DNA from: Bradyrhizobium sp. 141
GTDB lineage: Bacteria > Pseudomonadota > Alphaproteobacteria > Rhizobiales > Xanthobacteraceae
NCBI RefSeq assembly: GCF_023074055.1
Contig: NZ_JADPKR010000026.1
Location: 62,001-126,000 of the forward strand
Reading direction: 5' to 3'
Length of the DNA: 64,000 nucleotides
Shown: piece after piece, positions 24,060 to 32,605 of the stretch
Layout: each line of letters begins with the position of its first letter
Position numbering within the stretch: position 1 is the stretch's first letter
Translations under genes and position numbers: made by a program
The notes under the pieces: generated by a model
Databases searched by the model: none
Seen by the model: only the letters and a program-made list of their open reading frames with translations
What the model was told of the DNA's origin: nothing

Positions 24060-24267
24060 GAGGGCTCCCGGGCTCTTGTTTTTGGTTGACCGGGAAGTGT
24101 GGCTCAGAAGCCCCCTGAAGAACAGATGCATTCGGCGCGGTGACATCTGCATCGGACGCTCGGCATCGGGTCTTACGCACGGCAATACAATTCGGGGTAG
24201 ACGGCAGCGGATGGAACATCCTATCTGGAACGGGCTGAAATTTTGACTACGGGGACAGGGGCGTTCA

Positions 24268-24888
24268 TTGAAAGTGTTGCTGAGGCTGGCGCGCATGGCC
24301 GCGCTGGGCGGGTTGCTTGCGCTTGCGGGCTGCGTAACCGCCAATAATTCCCTGTCGCAGAGCGACATAGCCAGCATGAAGCTGGCCGGCGTCGCGGTCA
24401 GTTTTGCACCGGACGCACACATACAGTGGGAGGACGGTCTCCGCGCCTATGCGGACTCGAAGGCGGTCAGTCTGGAACAGGCGGCGACAATGGCAGGCAC
24501 TCCGGAGGTAAAGGCTTTCGTTCAGGGCCTGCTGACGCCGCGGATCAAGGCCGGCGTCGAGCAGGTCTTGGCCGCTCGGCTGGCGGGTACGCGGCCGGTG
24601 CGGCTCGACATCCGGGTGAAGAGCTTGCTGTTCCCGTCGGCCATTCAGCGTGTCGTGATCGGCGGCCATCGCGGCATGATCGCGGACGCCAATCTCGTCG
24701 ATGCCCGAACCGGTGCGCTGATCGTCGCCTATCCCGAGCTGAACGCATCGCTCTATACCGGGCAGGGGATTGTTGGGGCGGCGGTGCAGGCTGCTATCGA
24801 CAATAACGCGACGCAAAGCCCGGTGGACAAGGTGAGCGTGCGCCACGGGGAGATCTACCGGAACTGGCTGCTGAAAGATGGGGTCTAG
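24268..24888 (+). CDS. Putative outer-membrane or periplasmic lipoprotein (206 aa)
   Basis: Begins at TTG with A-C-A-G-G-G-G upstream. The signal has two arginines, a hydrophobic core and the lipobox L-A-G-C with Cys22. The internal ATG at codon 10 would lose the positive charges, so TTG is preferred. The mature domain shows A-x-V-S-F-A-P and a V-V-I-G-G...I-A-D-A-N-L-V-D beta region similar to small DUF-type lipoproteins of rhizobia. I do not know its function. It ends about 100 bases before tRNA-Trp. Confidence 0.65.
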   Translation: MKVLLRLARMAALGGLLALAGCVTANNSLSQSDIASMKLAGVAVSFAPDAHIQWEDGLRAYADSKAVSLEQAATMAGTPEVKAFVQGLLTPRIKAGVEQVLAARLAGTRPVRLDIRVKSLLFPSAIQRVVIGGHRGMIADANLVDARTGALIVAYPELNASLYTGQGIVGAAVQAAIDNNATQSPVDKVSVRHGEIYRNWLLKDGV

Positions 24889-24984
24889 CGCGAAGTACGC
24901 GCATGGCACTCGCTTCGCTCTTGCAATCCGGCCGCCCCCTGTGCTTGAAAGCGGCCTGATCCGAAGCGGCGACGCAGGGTCTGT

Positions 24985-25060
24985 AGGAGTGTAGCTCAAT
25001 TGGTAGAGCACCGGTCTCCAAAACCGGGGGTCGCAGGTTCGAGCCCTGCCACTCCTGCCA
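24985..25060 (+). tRNA. tRNA-Trp (anticodon CCA)
   Basis: 76 bases with encoded CCA. The acceptor is A-G-G-A-G-T-G/C-A-C-T-C-C-T, the D arm G-C-T-C...G-A-G-C and the anticodon loop C-T-C-C-A-A-A in an A-C-C-G-G/C-C-G-G-G stem. The T arm has G-C-A-G-G...C-C-T-G-C. In many alphaproteobacteria this gene lies right before secE; here secE is 26 kb further right. Confidence 0.95.
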
Positions 25061-25179
25061 GTCAAATCAATCACTTAGATCAGATGCTGGCGGGATAGGG
25101 ACGAGAACGTCCCGCGGACGAATCGCCACGAGCCGGCCCGAGCGCTTGATTTCCAGTGCTAGGCTCGGCGAGGCGTCGC

Positions 25180-25941
25180 CTAGCGCGCCGGGGCCCGCTC
25201 TGCGTCGCTGGGAACCTGGCTGCGATCGACGTCCCGGATCGGAACGCGGCGCAGCAGCGAGACGATTGTGCCGCCGAGCTCGAAATAGGTGCGCAGCCGC
25301 AGCGCACGGGACGAGCCCTTCAGCTCCGCGTTCAGGCTCACAGGCACCTGCACGTAGGTGAGGCCGAGCTGGAGCAGCGAGATCAACGCGCAGATCTGAT
25401 AACCGTAGCCATCGGCCTTGACCGCGATCTGGCGCAGCCATTTCACGGGGTAGACGATCATGCTGTGGTAGTCGGACAGCCAGAACCCGAACAGGCAGTT
25501 CAGGATGAACCGAAGCGAATGCGACTGCAGCGAGCGGTTGACGGAGCGGTCCGACTGGTTGTCGCGATAGGTGATGACGAGGTCCGCGGCGCCCGCCGCC
25601 TTGAACATCCGGGCAACACCCTCGTTCTGAAAGGCGTGATCGCCGGGAATGAGAGTGATCGCATCGAATTTCGCGCGCGACAGGGCGTATTCGAAGCCGG
25701 CACCGACACCACGCCGCTCGGCGTTATGTTGCACGATGATGCGGGGCTCGCCGGCAGCAAACTCGTCCATGATCGCGCCGGTGCCGTCGGTGCTGCCGTC
25801 GTCGATCAGGAAAATCTCGAAATCGTCGAGCAACTCGCGGGCGAGCGGCAACACGCCGTCGATGGTGTCGGCGATCTTGTCCTGCTCGTTCAGCGCAGGA
25901 ATGACGATCGTAAGCCGTTTTGCCGCCCTGGAAGGTGTCAT
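25180..25941 (-). CDS. Family 2 glycosyltransferase
   Basis: About 253 residues. T-I-V-I-P-A-L-N-E-Q-D opens the nucleotide-binding fold and L-I-D-D-G-S-T-D-G-T is the GT2 signature. I-P-G-D-H-A-F occupies the D-x-D position. The length and lack of membrane helices resemble dolichyl-phosphate mannose synthase-like enzymes that load a lipid carrier. A GTG at 25965 would add eight residues; neither start has a strong ribosome-binding site. It is the first gene of the carbohydrate block after tRNA-Trp. Confidence 0.82.
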   Translation of the reverse strand: MTPSRAAKRLTIVIPALNEQDKIADTIDGVLPLARELLDDFEIFLIDDGSTDGTGAIMDEFAAGEPRIIVQHNAERRGVGAGFEYALSRAKFDAITLIPGDHAFQNEGVARMFKAAGAADLVITYRDNQSDRSVNRSLQSHSLRFILNCLFGFWLSDYHSMIVYPVKWLRQIAVKADGYGYQICALISLLQLGLTYVQVPVSLNAELKGSSRALRLRTYFELGGTIVSLLRRVPIRDVDRSQVPSDAERAPAR

Positions 25942-26084
25942 CTTATGCCGCCTGTTGCCGGCCACTCTTTACTGGTGGAACCCTGGCGCAACTCTAGGTC
26001 ATCTGAGCCGGGCGAACAATAAGGGGCCCGCAGATATGCCCCGTACAACCGGCATGAATCCGGCGATGTGTGTGTTCTGCGCAA

Positions 26085-26591
26085 CTAATCCGAAAAATCA
26101 TAGAGACTGGTATCGCCGATGCCGAAGGCGCGGCGCAGCTGTCCGACGCGGCCTGCCATGGTCCGGCCCGCCGCCGTCGCCGCGAAGTGTGAATCGACCG
26201 GTTCGACCAGGCCGCCATCGACCAGGTTCCCAATTCGTCCTTGGAACAGAGCTGGAACCTGCCGTTCGACGATGTCCGAAAGCGGAGCCCTCCGCTCAGG
26301 CCGGTCGATCACGCTGAGCAGAATGTCCAGGGAAACCGATTTGTACACTGCGCCAAAAGCGAAGACGTAACCCATGACGCAAAACCCGAAAATCGACGCG
26401 GCGTCCCAGTACTGAAATTGCGGGACGACGAAGATTCCGAGCATCACGCCGAGACCATGGGTGACGATTGCGGCGATCGCGAGCAGCATCACGGCTCCAA
26501 GCGTCCATCCGCGAGCGCGGGCCATCAACTGCAAGGCAGGGGCCAGCAGGGCGAACATGACGGCAGCGAAGAGACCGACAACGAAGGACAT
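26085..26591 (-). CDS. Small membrane protein with winged-helix-like tail (A)
   Basis: 168 residues with three or four hydrophobic segments in the first 110, then a soluble tail. The tail (I-G-N-L-V-D-G-G-L-V-E-P...A-A-G-R-T-M-A) has the helix-turn-beta-wing pattern of small winged-helix domains. I do not recognise the family. The neighbouring gene at 26601 encodes a protein of identical length and layout, 9 bases away, so the two probably act as a heteromeric pair in the inner membrane. The context suggests the surface-glycan system. Confidence 0.6.
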   Translation of the reverse strand: MSFVVGLFAAVMFALLAPALQLMARARGWTLGAVMLLAIAAIVTHGLGVMLGIFVVPQFQYWDAASIFGFCVMGYVFAFGAVYKSVSLDILLSVIDRPERRAPLSDIVERQVPALFQGRIGNLVDGGLVEPVDSHFAATAAGRTMAGRVGQLRRAFGIGDTSLYDFSD

Positions 26592-26600
26592 CGTGGCCGC

Positions 26601-27107
26601 TCACCCAAGTCCGGTCGACAGACGGACGAATTTGACGAGACGCGCGACCGCCACGCCCTTGGCCGTTGGCGCCAGCCTGCCGTCTGCCGTGATCACCATC
26701 CCTGCGCCGACGAGGAGCTTCAGGCGGTTGTGCGTGAAGGTGCCGAGATCTCCGCCCTGCATGTAGGCGACGGCCCATTGCTCCAGGGTGAGGGGGCGCC
26801 CGGCCTGGACGAGTGCCGTGAGCAGCGTCAGCGTAAAGCCCCAGGCCAGCAGGCTGAACAGGATGTAGCAAAACATCATCGCCGTCGCGAGCAGGAACAG
26901 GCCGCCAATGACGTCGTCGAGATGGCGCTGACCGGGAAGCGCGAGACAGGTGATCGCGTAGAGAGCCAAGATGCTGATGCAGCCGAGCCGGAAGCGGCGG
27001 CCGGATCCGCCGGTGGCGGCGATGCGCGCATAGCACAGCAGCAGCAGCGGCAGCGCGACGCTGAGACCAATCGCAGCGGCTTGCGCCGGGCCCGGTAGCA
27101 TGTTCAT
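26601..27107 (-). CDS. Small membrane protein with winged-helix-like tail (B)
   Basis: Also 168 residues, with four hydrophobic segments and a soluble tail containing L-V-G-A-G-M-V, D-G-R-L-A-P-T-A-K-G. That tail aligns by eye with the tail of the neighbour (D-G-G-L-V...F-A-A-T-A-A-G-R), pointing to a duplicated origin. The start ATG at 27107 diverges from the polytopic protein gene at 27261, so a shared promoter region of about 150 bases lies between. Function unknown. Confidence 0.6.
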   Translation of the reverse strand: MNMLPGPAQAAAIGLSVALPLLLLCYARIAATGGSGRRFRLGCISILALYAITCLALPGQRHLDDVIGGLFLLATAMMFCYILFSLLAWGFTLTLLTALVQAGRPLTLEQWAVAYMQGGDLGTFTHNRLKLLVGAGMVITADGRLAPTAKGVAVARLVKFVRLSTGLG

Positions 27108-27260
27108 TGCGGAAAATCGTCCCGGTCGCCTCTCAGGCCCAGCCAGAGCGAAAGTCTATAAAAGGTCGTATTTTTCAGGTCAAGGGAGCCCATCATCCCG
27201 CCTTGCGGACGTCACGTGGGCGTGCAAATCCTTGCCGGCGATGCCGTTCCTCCGTCCGAG

Positions 27261-28922
27261 ATGTCCCCATTGCTGCGTGCGATAGTCGTCCTCCTCGTCG
27301 TGCTATTGGCTGCGCATGCGCCAATGCTCCTGAACGACGGTCTCTTCATGGACGACTGGCTGGTGCTCAAGCCGCGTCCGGACTATTTCATCGACATCGA
27401 TTTCCTGCTGAACGGCGCCGGTCATCCGATCTTTTTCAGCTACGACACGTTCGCGAACTGGACGGGCGCCCCGGTCGTCGTGATGGTCTCGCTGGCGTTT
27501 GCTGGAATTGTCTTCGGAGCGACATCGCTCGCGCTGACAGCAACGCGTCTTAATCTGCTCGACCGCGCCGAAGCGGTCGGTTTCGCGCTGATCGTCTGGA
27601 CCTATCCCGGCTATCAGCTGTGGGCCGGCAAGGCCAACTCGGTCTACGTCTTCAGCTATGGCCTCCTGTTCGTCGGTGCGTGGCTGTTGACGCTGGCCTT
27701 CAGCGCCCGCGGCCTGCGGCGCGTGCTGCTTCGCGTGGCCTGTGCGCTCGTGTTCCTGCTGGGCTTCGCGCTCAACTCGACGATCGTGCTCTATGCCTTC
27801 GTGGTGCTCGGTCTCTTCGTTGCGATATGGCGGGGCGGGAGTGCGGCGGACGGCTTCGTTCGCCGCACATGGCTCGCATCCTGGCGCTGCGCCCTGGGCT
27901 ATCCGGAATTGATGGTGCTGCCCCTGATCTACTGGGGCACGCTCAATATCTGGTTCAAACGGATCGGCGTGTATACGCAGCACTATGATGCGCATTTCCC
28001 GACCTTGCGCGAACTGGCTGGGGGGTGGGGGGCATTCTTTGTCACCGGCTACAGGGACGTCGTGGCCCACGCGATCCGGGCGGCAATCCAGGTTCCGGCG
28101 CTCTTCATCTTGGCCGCGGTGCTCGTCGGCATCGTCTTGTTGTTGCTGCGTCCCGCCACGAAGCCGACCACGTCCAGGCTTGCGATCGCCTTGCCGCTCG
28201 TGCTCGCCCTGATCTTGTTCCTCGCACTATCATCGCCCTATTTGATCGCCGGCCTGCGGCCGTCATCCACGCATTTCTACGAGAGCCGTCATCTGCTGAT
28301 GTTCGGCCTGCCGGCGGCGCTGACGTTGCTTGCATTCAAGCGACAGGCCGAACGTTGGCTTACCCCCGGCGCCGCCTTTGCGGTCATGTTCGGCTTTGGC
28401 TTGATGATGTCGATCGGCATGCTGTGGAGCGACTATATCTTCATGCAGGCGAGAACGCTGAAGCAGCAGGCGCTGGCACGCGACCTTGCCGGCCGGGTCC
28501 AGCCCGCGGCGACGGTTTATGCGCTCGACGATGGCTTTTTCGACTACCCGTCTCGGCATGTGCCGTTCGGCCTCGCCGAGGTCACCGGCATGCTCCGCCT
28601 TGCCTGGGGCAATCAGCCCTTCTTCGGATTTGCGCTACGCGCGGAGCGACCCGACATCCTGCGGGGAATGGACGAGGCGAGGAAGGCTCCGGGAAGCGCG
28701 TTTCATCATTTCGATCCGACGGGGCCGCAGGCAACGATCTCGTTCCAGCCGGGCCCTGGAGCCGCGCCGAACCATACCCTGGTGCGAAAATACTATACGT
28801 GCCGGTTGCTGGCGCGCTGCGATGTTGCGGAGTTCCTAACGCAGCTTGCGCAGGTCACGATCAAGCTCGGGCCCATCGCGGGCATCCTGCCGGTCGAGAC
28901 GGACGCCGCGCCTAGCCGCTAG
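27261..28922 (+). CDS. Polytopic membrane protein, possible GT-C-type glycosyltransferase
   Basis: About 553 residues with 10-12 membrane helices and a soluble C-terminal region. The first periplasmic loop starts L-N-D-G-L-F-M-D-D-W: an acidic pair after helix 1 is the usual GT-C catalytic mark. The C-terminal domain carries a Y-Y-T-C-R...C pair that could be a disulfide. GT-C enzymes transfer sugars from lipid carriers, fitting the GT2 neighbour. The start is uncertain; a GTG at 27216 adds 15 residues. It converges with the oxidoreductase gene and overlaps it by 11 bases. Confidence 0.6.
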   Translation: MSPLLRAIVVLLVVLLAAHAPMLLNDGLFMDDWLVLKPRPDYFIDIDFLLNGAGHPIFFSYDTFANWTGAPVVVMVSLAFAGIVFGATSLALTATRLNLLDRAEAVGFALIVWTYPGYQLWAGKANSVYVFSYGLLFVGAWLLTLAFSARGLRRVLLRVACALVFLLGFALNSTIVLYAFVVLGLFVAIWRGGSAADGFVRRTWLASWRCALGYPELMVLPLIYWGTLNIWFKRIGVYTQHYDAHFPTLRELAGGWGAFFVTGYRDVVAHAIRAAIQVPALFILAAVLVGIVLLLLRPATKPTTSRLAIALPLVLALILFLALSSPYLIAGLRPSSTHFYESRHLLMFGLPAALTLLAFKRQAERWLTPGAAFAVMFGFGLMMSIGMLWSDYIFMQARTLKQQALARDLAGRVQPAATVYALDDGFFDYPSRHVPFGLAEVTGMLRLAWGNQPFFGFALRAERPDILRGMDEARKAPGSAFHHFDPTGPQATISFQPGPGAAPNHTLVRKYYTCRLLARCDVAEFLTQLAQVTIKLGPIAGILPVETDAAPSR

Positions 28923-29946
28923 CCCGCCGTTTCCAAACCGCCTCCGCAAGCGCGATGTCGGTGACCGAATCCTCGCCGGAGGCCAGAGGTATGGCTTGCG
29001 CGGCGATATCGGAAACGAAGGCGTCGGCCTGCCGCCGGAACGCCCAGCTCTTTTCACCCGTCAGCCGCGTGCCTTGACCATCGTGATCGACGATGAACTC
29101 CGCCTCTTGCTCGGCAAAGGGTGGGGGCAATTCCAGGGTCACCGCGCCGCGCTCGAAGTCGATCGTCAGTCCCTCGCGCCAGGCACCCTCTGCCCCGTTC
29201 ACGAGATCCAGCGTGCAGGCGATACCTTCGAAATCGAGTGTGATGCGCCCGGCGCCAGTAGCCTCGATCGCACTTTCGGCGACCGTCGGCGACGACCCGA
29301 GCAGGTAGCGCGCCAGATTGATGATATGGCTGAAGACGTTCAGAAAATTGTCGTAGCCAGGACGCATCGCGCGCGGCATCCAGTCCGGACCATCCTGCCA
29401 GAGCTCAAGCCCGTCCGGGCGCGCTTCGCCGGTCATCACGAAATTGTCGTGCGACCGGCCAGTGTCACCGCCGAAGCACCAGCCTCTTGCCCGCACAATG
29501 CGTCCGAGCGACTGGTCGTTGCGCAAGCGCGTCAGCACCTGCAGCGCCCGTGCCACACCGGCATCGTGACGCTTCATGTAGCCGATGCTGTACACGAGGT
29601 TTTGCTGCCGCGCAGCTTCGACCAGCGAAAGGGCCTGGGTCGTCGTGTAGGCCATCGGCTTTTCCGAGAGCACGTGCCGGCCGCTGCTCAACGCGTCCAG
29701 CACGATCGGCCCGGTGGCACGACGCTTCGTCACGACGACGACGGCGGACACCGCGCTGTCCGCGAGCAACTCGCGATGCGTGCCGTAAACCTTGGGGATG
29801 CCGAATCTCTGCGCCGCCGCGGCAGCGAGGTCCGGCCGGAGATCGGCGATCGCGACGACACGGCACGCGGGATTGGCAGCGAAATTGGCGAGGTGGCACA
29901 TCTGGCCGACCATGCCCGTTCCGATGATGCCAATGCCTGGCTTCAC
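28912..29946 (-). CDS. Gfo/Idh/MocA-family oxidoreductase
   Basis: 344 residues starting at GTG with A-A-G-G-G-A upstream. The Rossmann motif G-I-I-G-T-G-M-V-G is at 5-13, the nicotinamide-binding S-E-K-P-M-A near 94-99, and the second domain shows G-Y-M-K-R-H and H-I-I-N-L-A-R-Y. Family members oxidise or reduce sugar, inositol or nucleotide-sugar hydroxyls. It is the last gene of the leftward carbohydrate series and starts 13 bases after the methyltransferase stop, so cotranscription is likely. Confidence 0.85.
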   Translation of the reverse strand: MKPGIGIIGTGMVGQMCHLANFAANPACRVVAIADLRPDLAAAAAQRFGIPKVYGTHRELLADSAVSAVVVVTKRRATGPIVLDALSSGRHVLSEKPMAYTTTQALSLVEAARQQNLVYSIGYMKRHDAGVARALQVLTRLRNDQSLGRIVRARGWCFGGDTGRSHDNFVMTGEARPDGLELWQDGPDWMPRAMRPGYDNFLNVFSHIINLARYLLGSSPTVAESAIEATGAGRITLDFEGIACTLDLVNGAEGAWREGLTIDFERGAVTLELPPPFAEQEAEFIVDHDGQGTRLTGEKSWAFRRQADAFVSDIAAQAIPLASGEDSVTDIALAEAVWKRRASG

Positions 29947-29959
29947 TGGCTACGATCCC

Positions 29960-31153
29960 TTAGCGCTTCCGGATCACGAGGAAATGCGCCGGCTGTCCCC
30001 ACGTGTTGATGAAGGCCGCATCCGACTGGGTGAGGGCGGCGACCGCGGACGCGTCCCGTCGCCTGATCGCGCCGAAGATGCGATGGAAACTGTCGAGCGT
30101 CGCAATCATGGCTTCGATGTCGGCGGCATCGTCGGCGAGAATGTCGCTCGTCCGGATCGTCTCGCGCAGGGACGCGAGGCCCGCGACCACGCGCGGCAGG
30201 CTATCGCCGAAGGGATCGTCGATCATCGCATCGACGTCGAGAACAAGCGCCTCGATCGATGCCGAGATCGCCTGCACAGCATCGGCCTTGCCAACCAGAT
30301 AGAGCTTTCGGCCGCCGAGGAAGCTCAGGCGGCTGCGGTCGAGATGGCGTGCGGCGCGATGCAGCTTCTCGTCACCGGGCAGGACCTTCTTGTGCCAGTA
30401 GATGTCCAGGCTGTCGCGGTAGGCGGGCCATGCCGAATGGACGTCGAACCCCTGTTCATGCGCCGCCGTGCACAAGGCGGCCGCATCGAGGAAGTAGCGA
30501 TGCCGGACGAACGGATTTTCGAGCACGTCCATCAGCCAGGATTCGAAGCTGCGCGTGTGCGGGATGCTGTTCCACTTCGCCTCGAACAGCATCTTCGCGG
30601 TTTCGAGTGCGGCGCGTCCCGACAATGCCTTGCCGGCCGCATGGATCGCCTTGAGCGCGAGCTCGAAGAAGCCGCCATAGCGTTCGTAATAGGACACGAC
30701 GGCGTAACCGTCCGGATTGAGCAGGCGGTGGAAGATGCCGAGCCACTTTTCGCTGGGCTGCACGGTGTAGATGAAGCCTTCGGCATCGATGAGGTCGAAA
30801 CCACGGTCGCTGCCGAAGCCCTCGACATCGGCCAGTGCGAGCTGGCGGAGACGTTCGGTCAAGCCGAAATGCGCGAAATAGGCCTCGATCTTCGGATGTG
30901 CATGTCGGTTCGGTTCGGCGAGCGTCATGTTCGCGCCCCAACCGGCAAACACTAGAGCGTTCTCGCCGGAATCGGGACCGAATTCGAGCACCTCGGCATC
31001 GCGGAACAACCGTGGCGGCAGCACCAGCTTGTCCGAAAACAGTTCGCGGCGCTGGCTGGCGTAGGCCTCGAGTTCGGTGGCCGACTTGAAATTCCCGAAC
31101 GTCGGCAGAACATCCTGACGTTCGTAATAATTGAAGAGCTTGTCTTCAGCCAT
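29960..31153 (-). CDS. SAM-dependent methyltransferase-like protein (397 aa)
   Basis: The central part has a class I methyltransferase core: V-L-E-F-G-P-D-S-G-E-N-A (SAM loop), M-T-L-A-E-P-N, and D-L-I-D-A-E-G-F. A long helical C-terminal region follows. The start at 31153 is chosen because it overlaps the stop of the preceding gene by eight bases. The N-terminal F-N-Y-Y-E-R-Q-D-V-L-P-T-F-G-N resembles other sugar-cluster methyltransferases. It could methylate the glycan or the nucleotide sugar; the target is not known. Confidence 0.7.
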   Translation of the reverse strand: MAEDKLFNYYERQDVLPTFGNFKSATELEAYASQRRELFSDKLVLPPRLFRDAEVLEFGPDSGENALVFAGWGANMTLAEPNRHAHPKIEAYFAHFGLTERLRQLALADVEGFGSDRGFDLIDAEGFIYTVQPSEKWLGIFHRLLNPDGYAVVSYYERYGGFFELALKAIHAAGKALSGRAALETAKMLFEAKWNSIPHTRSFESWLMDVLENPFVRHRYFLDAAALCTAAHEQGFDVHSAWPAYRDSLDIYWHKKVLPGDEKLHRAARHLDRSRLSFLGGRKLYLVGKADAVQAISASIEALVLDVDAMIDDPFGDSLPRVVAGLASLRETIRTSDILADDAADIEAMIATLDSFHRIFGAIRRRDASAVAALTQSDAAFINTWGQPAHFLVIRKR

Positions 31154-32363
31154 GCCGCGACCCTGCGGCCGCCTCGAGACGATCGAGCTCACTCCAGATG
31201 TCGGAGGGCGCGAAGATCGAAACGATCTGCAACGGACGCTTCACGCTCTCGCGCAGCCGGCTGCTGACCTTGGCTTCGTTTTCCTCGTTCACGGCGAGAA
31301 GACAGACCAGCGGCCCGGATTTGCCGGCGAGATCCTCGGGCGAACGGATCGGGATGCCGGTGCCGGGCAGGAACAACTCCTGGCGCTCTTTCTGGTCGTC
31401 GACCGAGAGGTCGACGAGATCCGCCAGCTCGTGGGCGTTGGTGAAGGTACAGGCGCGGCAGCCGGCGCCGTAGATGGCGATCTCGGCACCGTTGGCGCGA
31501 GCTTTCGCGAGAATCGGGCGGAGGCGTGCGCCGTACTCTCTTGCGCGCTGACCGAATTTCTCGCCGACGCCGGATGGCGCAGGCGGCGGCGTCACGTCGC
31601 CCGCGGCACGGCGGGCCGCGATCGCGAGGCTGCCGCCGCTGAAATTGTATTTCTTGACGGACACCGCCTCGAAGCCGTGGCGCGCCAGCAGCGCGAGCAG
31701 GGTCGGTTCGGTGAAATAGCTGACGTGTTCCTCCCAGAGGACGGAGAGGTCTCCCGCCGTCGACCCGGGGGCGAAATCAGGCACGTCGATGAAGAGCAGT
31801 CCGTCGTCGCTGAGCGCGATCTTGACGCAGTCGAAGAAGTTCTCGAAATCGACGATGTGCTCCAGCACCTGGCGCGAGACGACGAGGTCGAACTTGCCGG
31901 CCTGGGCGACCGCGTCATGACACAGCGCCGGGCTGATCATGTCGGAATAGACCTTGATGCCGCGCTCGCGGGCGATCTTGCCCGACACGGGATTGGGCTC
32001 GACACCCACCAAAACCTTGGCGCCGCGTTCGCGCAGCTTGTCCATGAACAGGCCGTCGTTGCATCCGATCTCGAACACGGACTGATGCTTCGAGAATTTC
32101 GCGATGGTGTCGAGCTCGTCGACCTGGTGCGGTTCGGGCTTCCAGCTGCTGAAATTGTAGTTGAACTGGCGGTACAGAATGTCGGGATCGATCGGCTTGA
32201 CGATCTGAGGCAGGCCGCAATCGCCGCAGGCCAGCACCTCGAACGGATACCGTTCCTCCTGCTCGTTTCGGCTGCGCCGAAGCCGATGTGCAATCGGCAT
32301 CAGTCCGAGGTCAATGACCGGACGCAGGTTGGTCGAATGGCAAAGGCGGCAATGGTCGGTCAC
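31146..32363 (-). CDS. Sugar C-methyltransferase with zinc N-terminus
   Basis: 405 residues with the three-part layout of NDP-hexose C-methyltransferases. The zinc-binding N-terminus is C-R-L-C-H...C-G-D-C-G, the middle SAM domain has F-E-I-G-C-N-D-G-L-F and V-S-R-Q-V-L-E-H-I, and the C-terminal domain includes G-A-G-C-R-A. It starts at GTG. A paralogous enzyme is encoded at 49697 at the other end of the block. These enzymes add a branching methyl group to keto-sugar intermediates. Confidence 0.82.
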   Translation of the reverse strand: MTDHCRLCHSTNLRPVIDLGLMPIAHRLRRSRNEQEERYPFEVLACGDCGLPQIVKPIDPDILYRQFNYNFSSWKPEPHQVDELDTIAKFSKHQSVFEIGCNDGLFMDKLRERGAKVLVGVEPNPVSGKIARERGIKVYSDMISPALCHDAVAQAGKFDLVVSRQVLEHIVDFENFFDCVKIALSDDGLLFIDVPDFAPGSTAGDLSVLWEEHVSYFTEPTLLALLARHGFEAVSVKKYNFSGGSLAIAARRAAGDVTPPPAPSGVGEKFGQRAREYGARLRPILAKARANGAEIAIYGAGCRACTFTNAHELADLVDLSVDDQKERQELFLPGTGIPIRSPEDLAGKSGPLVCLLAVNEENEAKVSSRLRESVKRPLQIVSIFAPSDIWSELDRLEAAAGSRHG

Positions 32364-32605
32364 GGCTGTTCTCGCGTGTGGACAGATCTGACGAGGCGAT
32401 ACTCACTGAAACCGATGCGGCCGGCAATGACCTGTTCCAGCGCCGGATACTTCCGATACCCGGTGGGGGGAGCCCCTCCGGCCGCTGCCTCCCTAGCGAG
32501 GAGCAGGTACCAGCCGGCGGGAGGTCTTGCAAGACGTGCCCGCCCACTCTAGGCGGTCTCCGTCGGGCTCAGGTGCGGGTTCACAGACCAGTGCGCCATG
32601 GGCGC

